DNA from: Cloacimonetes bacterium UBA5284
Lineage (GTDB): Bacteria; Cloacimonadota; Cloacimonadia; Cloacimonadales; Cloacimonadaceae
DNA length: 55,088 nucleotides
Direction of reading: 5' to 3'
Assembly: GCA_002410505.1 (NCBI GenBank)
Contig: DHSO01000006.1
Coordinates: 62,145 to 117,232, forward strand
Part shown: in pieces, positions 24,174 through 32,370 of the stretch
How the letters are laid out: each line of letters starts with the position of its first letter
Numbering within the stretch: the first letter of the stretch is position 1
Program-made: the position numbers and the translations under genes
The notes under the pieces: generated by a model
Told to the model about the DNA's origin: nothing
Databases searched by the model: none
The model's input: the letters and a program-made list of their open reading frames with translations, nothing else

Positions 24174-26041
24174 AGATGTTTTTTAACCTTTTCGGCGAGA
24201 TGAACCGCTGTGAAAGAGATCTCTTCCTTCAGCTTTTGGGTGGCTCCATGGCTGATGAAGCGATCCGGATAGCCGAAATTGATTACTTTGGCTTCGCTTT
24301 CTGACAGGTATTGGGCGATGCGCGCACCGGTTCCGCCGATGATGGCGTTGTTTTCGAAGCTGAAGACATGACTGCAAGCCTTGCCGAGAGCTTGCAAGGT
24401 ATTCTCATCCAAAGGTTTGATACTGCGTAGATTGATGATAAGCGGTCTTTTGCCGCTCTGAGCAAGAATGTCGGCAGTCTCCATCGCAGTGGCCAGGGCA
24501 TCTCCCACTGCCACAAAGGCATAGGGCGGATCACTGAGATTGTCGGTGGAATTTATGATTTCAGCTTTTCCGGGTTCAAAAGCGGCGACATCGATGCCTC
24601 GACACACAGCTTTCCCACGGGGATAGCGGATCACGACGGGGCCATTCTTGTACTCTGCTGCCCAGGCAAGCATGGTCTGCATTTCTTCGGCGCAAGACGG
24701 AGCCAGAATCGTAAGGTTCGGAACTCCTGCAAGGAAAGAAATATCGAAGGCTCCATGGTGAGTGGCACCGTCTTCACCCACCAATCCGGCCCGATCCAGG
24801 CAAAGCACTACGGGCAGCCGGGGCAAAGCGACATCGTGAATAATCTGATCCAGAGCGCGCTGCGCGAAGGTGGAATATATGGCTACAAAAGGTTTTATGC
24901 CTCTGGTGCTCATTCCGGCAGCCAGAGTGAGGGCGTGCTGTTCGGCGATACCTACGTCAAAGAAACGCTCGGGATATTTGGCTTCAAAGCCCGAAAGTCC
25001 CGTTCCCGCGCTCATTGCGGCTGTGATGGCTACTATGGAGGGGTTTTTTGCTGCGAGCTCCAGCATAGAGTCGCCAAAGACATCACTGTAGCTTTTCCCT
25101 CCGCTGCAGGCGGTTTTGCCGCTCTGATTATCGAAGGGGCCGATGCCGTGGAAGGTGGAGGCGTCTGCCTCAGCCGGAGAGTATCCTTTGCCTTTTTGGG
25201 TAACCACATGCACCAGCACGGGACCCACCATAAATTTTTTCACCCGTTTCAAAATCGAGATGAGGTGTGGTACATCGTGGCCATCGATGGGACCTACATA
25301 TTTGAAGCCGAGATCTTCGAAGATGATGTTTGGCACCAGGATGTTCATCATGGATTCTTCCAGTTTTTGGGCTCCGTAGATGAAGCGGCGGCGTATGCTA
25401 GAGGGCAGGCTGCCACTGAGATCCCAGATCTGCTTTTTCAGGGTATTGTAACTCTTTGAGGCATACATACGTGCCATATATTTCTGCAATCCGCCCACGT
25501 TTTTGGATATGGACATGGCGTTGTCGTTCAATATTACGATAAAATCTTCCGGTTGCAGGTGCCCGGCATGGTTCAGTGCTTCAAAGCTCATCCCGCCTGT
25601 GAGAGCGCCATCTCCGATTACGGCGATGCTGTGGAAATGCTCTTTTTTCAGATCCCTGGCTGCAGCCATGCCCAAAGCAGCAGAAATGGAAGTGCTGCTG
25701 TGCCCCGTGCTGAAAGCATCGTATGGGCTTTCGTGGATGTTTGTAAATCCGCTCAACCCACCATACTGGCGCAGGGTGTCGAAGCGCTCATTGCGCCCGG
25801 TGAGAATCTTCCAGGCATAGCTCTGATGCCCCACATCCCACACAATGCGGTCTTGCATAGCATCAAACACATTCAACAGGGCAAGGGTGATCTCCACAGT
25901 ACCCAGGCTGGGCGCGATGTGACCGCCGGTGCGGGCAACCACTTTGATGATGCGGTCGCGCAATTCCGTGGCCAGCTGTTGCAGTTCATCGTTGGTCAGG
26001 GAGTGTATTTTATCGGGGTGATCTATTTTTTCCAATATCAT
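24170..26041 (-). CDS. dxs: 1-deoxy-D-xylulose-5-phosphate synthase
   Basis: A 623-residue thiamine-diphosphate enzyme that condenses pyruvate and glyceraldehyde-3-phosphate, the first step of the MEP isoprenoid pathway. Motifs are DVGHQSYAWKILTGR, the ThDP/Mg motif GDGALTGGMSFEALNHAG with NDN, DAST-FHGIGPFD, and DRAGLVGEDGATHHGAFD. It overlaps the BatA-like gene by 4 bp at its start (ATGA, GGAGA upstream) and mnmE by 4 bp at its end. Confidence 0.97.
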   Translation of the reverse strand: MILEKIDHPDKIHSLTNDELQQLATELRDRIIKVVARTGGHIAPSLGTVEITLALLNVFDAMQDRIVWDVGHQSYAWKILTGRNERFDTLRQYGGLSGFTNIHESPYDAFSTGHSSTSISAALGMAAARDLKKEHFHSIAVIGDGALTGGMSFEALNHAGHLQPEDFIVILNDNAMSISKNVGGLQKYMARMYASKSYNTLKKQIWDLSGSLPSSIRRRFIYGAQKLEESMMNILVPNIIFEDLGFKYVGPIDGHDVPHLISILKRVKKFMVGPVLVHVVTQKGKGYSPAEADASTFHGIGPFDNQSGKTACSGGKSYSDVFGDSMLELAAKNPSIVAITAAMSAGTGLSGFEAKYPERFFDVGIAEQHALTLAAGMSTRGIKPFVAIYSTFAQRALDQIIHDVALPRLPVVLCLDRAGLVGEDGATHHGAFDISFLAGVPNLTILAPSCAEEMQTMLAWAAEYKNGPVVIRYPRGKAVCRGIDVAAFEPGKAEIINSTDNLSDPPYAFVAVGDALATAMETADILAQSGKRPLIINLRSIKPLDENTLQALGKACSHVFSFENNAIIGGTGARIAQYLSESEAKVINFGYPDRFISHGATQKLKEEISFTAVHLAEKVKKHL

Positions 26042-27972
26042 TTTGGGTCTCCTTGTTGCAGAGATTTGAACTCAAGATACTTGATCAGAGCGATTTCAGT
26101 CAACATCAAAATCAAAGCCAGGATCAAAAGTGTCTTCCAAAGGTCTCTGCCCATGCGGGCCATAAAGATTTTTTCCTCAAAGTTCTCATCCAGCTTTGTG
26201 AAAGTCTTGGGCACATTTCCGGGATTGGGATCGCTGTCTGTATAGCCGATGTTAATTGCCAGTTTGACAGCTTTACTGCTGCCGGGATTTTTGGTGTAGA
26301 TGCCGGGCTCATTTGCTTTATATACAGGATTGGCAAGCTCCAACAAGCTCCCGTTTGGTAATTCCACTGCGGTGGCAGAGATGGAATCTCCCACCTTCAA
26401 TTCGCTAAAGGGGACATCAGCGTTCAAGAGTCCGGAGAGCTGTCGGTAGGCATACACGGCAAAGGCGGGGTCAGCAAAAAAGGCTGAGTCAGCTGCCAGG
26501 TTCCAAAGCCAGAGCGCAGAGTTTTCAGCATTTACAGCCAGGGCTTTGCCGGCAGCGGAGATCAATACTGAGGCGGCATTCGACGCCTGCCAATGAGGTC
26601 CGATCTGCCTGAATCGCAAGTTTTTATCTGAGATCATGGCACTGGCTTGGTGATGGGGTGAGATGAAGTCAATATTTGTGGTTTCGCGCGTGTAATCTCC
26701 CAGTTTCAAGCTAAAGCGTTTTTCCAGCCAGGCTTTGGCCTCATTTCCCAATAGAGGCCCGGGGCAGATGAGGCTGCCTACACCGCGTTCATCCATCGCG
26801 GCAAAGAGTTCCTTGTGGCGGGGGCTTAATGTGTTAAAAGGGTAAAAGATCAGGATCCGGTAATCGTCCAGGATCTGCAGGTTGATAGCCGAGGGCTCGA
26901 TCCGCTGTGGTTCAGCTCCACCGAATACGCGCAGAATACTGCTGAGTTGAGGCGGCAGAGGGGAATCCCCGATTACTGCCACACGAGGCTTTTGGTAATA
27001 TTCAAAAGCAAAATAGCTGCGGTTGTCCGCGCTGAGATATTCATCCCGCACTTCAATATAGCCCGATTGCCAGCCTTCACCGCGTAATTCGAAACCGATG
27101 CTTTCTTTCACACTTTGGCGGGCAGCTATACTCACAAAGCGTTCTCCCACCTTGATATCGTTCACTACGACTTGAACCAGCACCTCGTCGCGAGGCAGGG
27201 AACCATGGTTTGTAAGGTTGAATTCTATACGCTGCTCGCGCGCCCGGTCTACGATCTGGGGCAATACCCGGGCTTGGGAAAGCGAAAGATTCTGGCGCGG
27301 ATCAGTTTCAGAAATGGGAATCAGAGCAACGGGATATGGGCTGTGATGTTCGATGTTTTCGTTGATCAGATCACTCAACAGATATATCTCGCGATTGGGC
27401 ATCTGCGCTTCTGCCAGGCGGGCTTCGGCAAAGGTAAAGGTTTCGGGCCAATCCATCAAATTGTGGCAGAGACTAATGCTTTTCAAGCTTTCCGGGGGAA
27501 TCTCCCCGGCATAGATCTGAGAATGCAGCGCATTGAAGGCTTCATCCCGGGTAATCAATATGAGCCGATCGTCCGCAGTAGCTTTGTCATTGATGCGTTC
27601 AATGGCGTTGATAGCCTTTTCCAGCCTGCTCTGCCGGTCTTCTACATAATCCATGCTGTAGGAATTGTCCAGAATGATAGCCAATGCCGTGGGCGGGTGT
27701 TTACCTGAATCCCTCAGTGAAGGAGTAGCCAACATGGGGCGTGCAATCGCCAGCACCAGCAGCAAAATGATCAGCATTCGCAAAACAAGGAGGAGGATAT
27801 TCGTAATCTTGCTGCGTTTTTTTTCGTGTTCCTGGCTTTGTATGATGAAGCGAAGGGAAGAAAATATGATGCGGCGTGGTTTTTTCTTTGCCAAAAGCCA
27901 GATCAGCAGCGGGAGCACGGTGGCCGCTGCAAAAAACAATAATCCGGCATTCAGGAAAGAAAGCTGATACAT
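26038..27972 (-). CDS. BatA/VWA-domain inner-membrane protein
   Basis: A 644-residue protein with the BatA N-terminal region (MYQLSFLNAGLLFFAAATVL, then LLAKKKPRRIIFSSLRFI). A second membrane segment (residues about 58-80) is followed by a VWA domain whose metal motif DNSYSMDYV is intact near residue 98. A C-terminal transmembrane helix lies near 612-632. Related proteins belong to the Bat complexes of the FCB group, linked to envelope maintenance. It sits 3 bp after the PorV-like gene and overlaps dxs by 4 bp. Confidence 0.85.
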   Translation of the reverse strand: MYQLSFLNAGLLFFAAATVLPLLIWLLAKKKPRRIIFSSLRFIIQSQEHEKKRSKITNILLLVLRMLIILLLVLAIARPMLATPSLRDSGKHPPTALAIILDNSYSMDYVEDRQSRLEKAINAIERINDKATADDRLILITRDEAFNALHSQIYAGEIPPESLKSISLCHNLMDWPETFTFAEARLAEAQMPNREIYLLSDLINENIEHHSPYPVALIPISETDPRQNLSLSQARVLPQIVDRAREQRIEFNLTNHGSLPRDEVLVQVVVNDIKVGERFVSIAARQSVKESIGFELRGEGWQSGYIEVRDEYLSADNRSYFAFEYYQKPRVAVIGDSPLPPQLSSILRVFGGAEPQRIEPSAINLQILDDYRILIFYPFNTLSPRHKELFAAMDERGVGSLICPGPLLGNEAKAWLEKRFSLKLGDYTRETTNIDFISPHHQASAMISDKNLRFRQIGPHWQASNAASVLISAAGKALAVNAENSALWLWNLAADSAFFADPAFAVYAYRQLSGLLNADVPFSELKVGDSISATAVELPNGSLLELANPVYKANEPGIYTKNPGSSKAVKLAINIGYTDSDPNPGNVPKTFTKLDENFEEKIFMARMGRDLWKTLLILALILMLTEIALIKYLEFKSLQQGDPK

Positions 27973-27975
27973 GGG

Positions 27976-29013
27976 CTAAAATCCCAGTCCCAGAGAAAAC
28001 AGAAATTCACTGTCGGCCAGCTTTAAGCCTTTGGAATTGAGCGAGAAATCGAAGCGAAACATCCGGTAATAGTATCCCGAACCAAGGGTGAAATTGATGT
28101 TGTCTGCGCCGTAAAAATCTTGACTGTATGCTCCCACACGGATATCCAGGCCCTGGCTCACACTTTCGTCGCTGCTGAGGCTGCTGCTATCCCAATTCAC
28201 ATTGTAACAATAGCCCAGGTGGTATGAAGTCTCCGGTTTGGAAGAGAGCTTGCTCTGAATTCCGAAGCTGGTCTTTGAAGTGCCGGATCCGTATTGCACG
28301 CCTGCAGCAATGCGGCGCTGAACGCTCTTTGCCGGGTAGTTTTCCCACCACAAGCGAGATATTAGGTCGTAGGCAGTCAAGCCAAAAACAGTGTCGCCCC
28401 GCTTTAGCGTGAAGCCCAGATCTGTGCTGAAGCCTTTCACTTTGTCGTCGATAAATTGATCTCTTACAAATTGCGAGCCTTCAAGGTGTTCCACCAGATA
28501 GACCAAGCGTCCGCTGAGATACTTCAGGTTCAAGCCGGCGGCGATATCCGGCCAGCTTTTATCCGTAATCCCGAGGCTGAGCTGCACCTTATCCAGCTTG
28601 TAATCGTAATACATACTCTTATTTGTTTCAGCATCGTATTCACTGATATTTATCGCGGCCATGGGCTGATAAGAGAAGGCCACTTGCTTTGCAGCCAGAG
28701 TGAAGTATTTGAATTGCTTCTCGCTGAGGAAATTGCTCACATTCACAGCATCCCAAAAGGCTATGTCCTTTTCGTCCGCGATGCGATATGCCAGATATAG
28801 TGTGGTGTTTTGACTGTTTGCCAACAACGCGGGATTGCCGTATGAGGCAAAGGGATCGGTGGGGTCGGTCACATTGATTCCACCCATACTTAAAGCTATG
28901 GCAGAAACATTGTTTTCCGGAATCGCGTAGTCGTAGCTGGTGATTGGCAGCTGGCTTTGGGCATAAAGGGCAGCAAAAATGAGGGTGAAAAGCGGCAGGA
29001 AAATGTGTTTCAT
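27976..29013 (-). CDS. PorV/PorQ-like outer-membrane beta-barrel protein
   Basis: A 345-residue protein with a signal peptide (cleavage near AALYAQS). It then has a barrel-like alternation of polar and aromatic residues ending in FSLGLGF, a terminal aromatic typical of outer-membrane barrels. The stretch VSAIALSMGGINVTDPTDPFASYGNPALLA resembles the start of PorV/PorQ (UPF0164) proteins, which assist type IX export of proteins with C-terminal sorting domains. Two such client proteins are encoded in this window. It begins immediately after the PAP2 gene, with AAGGAG inside that gene's end. Confidence 0.75.
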   Translation of the reverse strand: MKHIFLPLFTLIFAALYAQSQLPITSYDYAIPENNVSAIALSMGGINVTDPTDPFASYGNPALLANSQNTTLYLAYRIADEKDIAFWDAVNVSNFLSEKQFKYFTLAAKQVAFSYQPMAAINISEYDAETNKSMYYDYKLDKVQLSLGITDKSWPDIAAGLNLKYLSGRLVYLVEHLEGSQFVRDQFIDDKVKGFSTDLGFTLKRGDTVFGLTAYDLISRLWWENYPAKSVQRRIAAGVQYGSGTSKTSFGIQSKLSSKPETSYHLGYCYNVNWDSSSLSSDESVSQGLDIRVGAYSQDFYGADNINFTLGSGYYYRMFRFDFSLNSKGLKLADSEFLFSLGLGF

Positions 29014-29910
29014 TTATAGAACTCCTTGCAGTTTGCGGTGAGCCGAATTTGCCAGATAGTAGCCGGTGACTCCGATGATGACCCCAAATACGGCGTCGAT
29101 AAACCAATGATAGTGGCAGTAAACAGTGGCCAAACTCAAGAACAAAGCAATGGGCAGAAAGATATAACCCAGCTTGCGGGCATGCCTCAAGGCAGCAATG
29201 GTCAGCACGATTGTAACCCCGATATGTGAAGAGGGGAAAGCACCGCCCAAATGATTGCTATGCCGGTATATAAACACCATAATGTGGGTAAAAGGGCCCC
29301 CTCTGTATGTGCGGGTAAGTTCCATAGCTTCGGGGATAAAGCGTCCACCGATCACCGGCAATATGCTGTAAATGAAATAACAGAGATAGAATACGAAGCT
29401 GAGGTTAAAGATCAGCTCCCGGAAGCCCTCCGGTTTTTTGAAATAGAGATAGAGCGGTAAGCCCACTATCATGGGGTAATAGCAGAAATAGGCAAAGTGA
29501 AACAATTCACTTATCAGCAGGCTGTCGTGCCACTGCCCCCACATCAGAGATGGCAGATAGCCGAAAAGCTTGAGATCGATATTCATGAAGAAAGGATCCT
29601 GCCAATCCGTGAAGATGATGCGGTTGAAAGCATGACCGCTGGTGTAGAAATATCCAAAGAGGCTTACGGGATACAAGCCGCGCACGAGGCTGAGTAGGCG
29701 CTCCAGGCGGGGCTGAACTGCGGGATCCAGATTTCGGTGCCACCAAGCCAGCAGCAGAATTCCTATTCCGATGGATAGCATCACCGGGATGTGGACGTAG
29801 GCATCTGCACTACGATTGAAACCGACAGTCATATACAAAAGAATCCAAGCAATATAGGCCAGAGTGATCACATCGATGGCAGAAAGTAGCGATTTAGATC
29901 TGTTTGTCAT
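29014..29910 (-). CDS. PAP2-superfamily membrane lipid phosphatase/phosphotransferase
   Basis: A 298-residue polytopic protein with about six to eight membrane segments. PAP2 motifs are visible: GGAFPSSHIGVTI near residue 222 (motif 2) and YCHYHWFIDAVFG near residue 264 (motif 3). GGRFIPEA precedes them, as in inositolphosphotransferase-like PAP2_3 proteins. It would remove or transfer a phospho-group on a lipid at the inner membrane. The start overlaps the GNAT gene by 17 bp. Neighbours include an acyltransferase-like GNAT protein and a PlsY relative, suggesting a shared lipid pathway. Confidence 0.85.
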   Translation of the reverse strand: MTNRSKSLLSAIDVITLAYIAWILLYMTVGFNRSADAYVHIPVMLSIGIGILLLAWWHRNLDPAVQPRLERLLSLVRGLYPVSLFGYFYTSGHAFNRIIFTDWQDPFFMNIDLKLFGYLPSLMWGQWHDSLLISELFHFAYFCYYPMIVGLPLYLYFKKPEGFRELIFNLSFVFYLCYFIYSILPVIGGRFIPEAMELTRTYRGGPFTHIMVFIYRHSNHLGGAFPSSHIGVTIVLTIAALRHARKLGYIFLPIALFLSLATVYCHYHWFIDAVFGVIIGVTGYYLANSAHRKLQGVL

Positions 29911-31009
29911 AGATTCTATAGGTCTTGTAGATTTTGGCGTCCAGCATTTCAGCGACGCGGATCATCATGGTGTTGTTTTCCAGAACCCAGGAAAATTCAC
30001 CGCGGAAAAATCCTTTGGGCAAGCCGTTTTTATATGAATAATAGTAGAAGAGAGTGTCTATACCACGGCCTTGATACTCTTTAATGATACCCATGGTGAT
30101 CACTCTCGCGCTGCCTATCTTCTTTTGGGCAAATAGAGCTTTTATCAGGGTGAGGGGATTCACTCTGCCCTGCATTACTTGCAGAACTTCGTTGTAATTT
30201 GGCATCGCCAACGAGAAACCCGCAGGATGGCCGTCTTTTTCGGCGATAAAGATCAGATCGGGATCGGCAAGAGGCAACAGTTCATCTACGATATGATCAA
30301 ACTCCGCGTTTGTCATCGGCACATTGCCCCAATTGTATTCCCAAGCTTTGGTATAGATTTCAAACACCGACTCGATGTCTTTGCGTAGCTGTTTCTTCTT
30401 TTTGGAGAGGCTGCGAATCGAGACTCCCGCCCTGCGTTCGATGGCAGCGGCAATTCGCTCCACCCTCTCCGGCATTTGCTCGCGCTCACTCAAATAGGCA
30501 TAGAGATCCATGGTCTTTTGTAAGCCGCAGATTTCATAGAGTTCCTTGTAATAGGGTCTGGCGTGAGGCATCATCACCATTGGTGGATCGGAAAAGCCGT
30601 CTATCAAAAGGCCCACTTCCTGATTCACGGAAAAGTTCATCGGTCCGCGCATCGTGTTAAAACCATGCCGGCGATTCCACTCGGCGGCGGCATCAAACAG
30701 CATTTGTGCGGCTTTGCCATTGTTCTCACACTCGAAGAAGCCGAAAAAGCCGATATCCTCTTTATGTTCTTTCTGATGCTGAGTATTGGTATGAGCGCTG
30801 ATCCGTCCGATCACCCGCGAATCTTCCACCGCCAAAAAGAGCCGGACCTCGGAATGGAGATAATAGGGGTTCTTTTGGGGATCGAAAAACTTATATTGAT
30901 CCGGAATCAGGGGTGGCACCCATGCCGGATCGTCCTTGTATAGCCTGAAAGGCAGCATAATAAAGCTTTTTAGGTGCTTTTTGCTGTCCACTTCTATGAT
31001 CTTGATCAT
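29894..31009 (-). CDS. GNAT-fold protein, putative N-acyltransferase
   Basis: A 371-residue protein of a GNAT-like family recognisable from the N-terminal RLYKDDPAWVPPL, KNPYYLHSEVRLFLA, VIGRISAHTNTQH and GFFGFFE. GPMNFSVNQEVGLLIDGF and a second GNAT-like half with MGIIKEYQGRGIDTLFYY near residue 305 follow. No reaction is assigned with certainty. Its tight packing between PlsY-like and PAP2 genes suggests transfer of an acyl group in lipid synthesis, but this is inference from context. GAGG precedes the ATG. Confidence 0.75.
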   Translation of the reverse strand: MIKIIEVDSKKHLKSFIMLPFRLYKDDPAWVPPLIPDQYKFFDPQKNPYYLHSEVRLFLAVEDSRVIGRISAHTNTQHQKEHKEDIGFFGFFECENNGKAAQMLFDAAAEWNRRHGFNTMRGPMNFSVNQEVGLLIDGFSDPPMVMMPHARPYYKELYEICGLQKTMDLYAYLSEREQMPERVERIAAAIERRAGVSIRSLSKKKKQLRKDIESVFEIYTKAWEYNWGNVPMTNAEFDHIVDELLPLADPDLIFIAEKDGHPAGFSLAMPNYNEVLQVMQGRVNPLTLIKALFAQKKIGSARVITMGIIKEYQGRGIDTLFYYYSYKNGLPKGFFRGEFSWVLENNTMMIRVAEMLDAKIYKTYRIYDKQI

Positions 31010-31016
31010 GCAAACC

Positions 31017-31661
31017 TCAAAACTCGCCCAAGCGTTTGGATACTACGAAGTTCAATCCCCCCATCAAGAAGGCATTTACGATGAGGATGGAATTGAAATA
31101 TGGAGGCAGATTTGGCTGATACAAATCTGTCAGATAATAGAATAATTGAAACAACACCACTGGTAAAATCACTATCGTATATTGCGCAAAACGTATCTGC
31201 TTGAAGTGAATGACCAGAACGCTCGCCACCGTGGCAGTGATGATCATGGGCAAAAAGGCGAAATAGGCAAAGAAGCCCATGTATGTGAAGATCCCGCGTC
31301 CGCCCCGGAAATGGTGGGCAACAGGGAGACAATGCCCGATAAGCATTCCAATGCCATAGAGCAACATAATATTGCGGCTATACAAGACACTGATATCCAA
31401 AAAGTTGCTGTTCATATCCAGGATGCGCAGCACAAACTCCACAACCAGTAAGAACAAGTAGGCCTTACTGATATCGATCGCTCCCACCAGCACACCCATC
31501 GGTTTACTGATGTTTGTATAGATGTTTTCGGTGTCTGCCAGTCCGGAACCAACTTTGTAAATATTCAGAGAGCGGAAGTTTTTGGCGATGATTCTGGCGG
31601 TGGAGTAACTGCCATATAGGTAGGCAATCAGGAACAGCAGGGCTGCAACCATGAATATCAT
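31017..31661 (-). CDS. divergent PlsY-like glycerol-3-phosphate acyltransferase family protein
   Basis: A 214-residue polytopic membrane protein. PlsY-type motif 1 survives as YGSYSTARI. Motif 2 keeps GSG but then reads LADTEN instead of the usual NIGATN that binds glycerol-3-phosphate. Motif 3 is HCLPVAHHFRGGRGIFT, close to the canonical HxxPvFxxFkGGKGvAT. PlsY transfers acyl from acyl-phosphate to glycerol-3-phosphate; the changed motif 2 suggests another acceptor or weak activity. It overlaps the PLP-homeostasis gene by 4 bp (ATGA). Confidence 0.75.
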   Translation of the reverse strand: MIFMVAALLFLIAYLYGSYSTARIIAKNFRSLNIYKVGSGLADTENIYTNISKPMGVLVGAIDISKAYLFLLVVEFVLRILDMNSNFLDISVLYSRNIMLLYGIGMLIGHCLPVAHHFRGGRGIFTYMGFFAYFAFLPMIITATVASVLVIHFKQIRFAQYTIVILPVVLFQLFYYLTDLYQPNLPPYFNSILIVNAFLMGGLNFVVSKRLGEF

Positions 31662-32362
31662 CTATCCTCCCCATAGTAGCGTTCTCCAAAAATGGCACTG
31701 CCGATGCGCAGCATATTGGCACCTTCTTCCAGGGCGATCTCCCAATCATGACTCATGCCCATGGACAGAATATCGAAAGCTCCCGGCAGTTCATCGCGCG
31801 TCTTATCAAAGAGTTCTTTCAGCTGCCGGAAATATGGCCTGCTTATCTCAGGATTGGGATGCAATTTGCCGATAGTCATCAAGCCTCTGACTCTGAGGGT
31901 GGAAAACGATGCTATCTTCCACAGCAGCTCTTCAGCATTGGCAAAATTCACTCCGCTTTTCTGCTCTTCTGCAGTGGTATTCACCTGAATCAGAATATCT
32001 TGACTGCGGTTTGTGCGCCCCAGTGCTTTGTGGAGTTTCTCTGCCAGATACAGGGAATCAATGCTTTGAATAAGATAGGGCTTCAGTGAGAGCAATTGAT
32101 TGATCTTGTTTGACTGCAGGTGGCCGATGAAATGGAAGCGTGCGTCTCTGTTTTCCAACATCGGCAGCTTGCGCATGGCTTCCTGCACCTTGTTTTCTCC
32201 GATGTCCCCGACCCCATGCTGGAGGGCAAAATCCATCGCCTCCACGCTGTGAGTCTTGGTAACTGCTACCAGGGTAACTTTTTCCCGGGCCCTGCCACAG
32301 CGTTCCAACACTTCGGTGATACGCGCCTGAATTGCTTTTATGTTATTGGCAATTTCCTGCAT
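31658..32362 (-). CDS. YggS/PLPBP family pyridoxal-phosphate homeostasis protein
   Basis: A 234-residue single-domain PLP-binding protein resembling the alanine racemase N-terminal barrel. The PLP lysine lies in VTLVAVTKTHS near residue 35. Further landmarks are IGENKVQEAMRK, FHFIGHLQSNKI, VRGLMTIGK and LSMGMSHDWEIALEEGANMLRIGSAIFG. These proteins buffer PLP and affect amino-acid homeostasis. The start has AGGAGA. The gene lies 8 bp after the C25 peptidase gene. Confidence 0.94.
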   Translation of the reverse strand: MQEIANNIKAIQARITEVLERCGRAREKVTLVAVTKTHSVEAMDFALQHGVGDIGENKVQEAMRKLPMLENRDARFHFIGHLQSNKINQLLSLKPYLIQSIDSLYLAEKLHKALGRTNRSQDILIQVNTTAEEQKSGVNFANAEELLWKIASFSTLRVRGLMTIGKLHPNPEISRPYFRQLKELFDKTRDELPGAFDILSMGMSHDWEIALEEGANMLRIGSAIFGERYYGEDR

Positions 32363-32370
32363 TATTTCTC

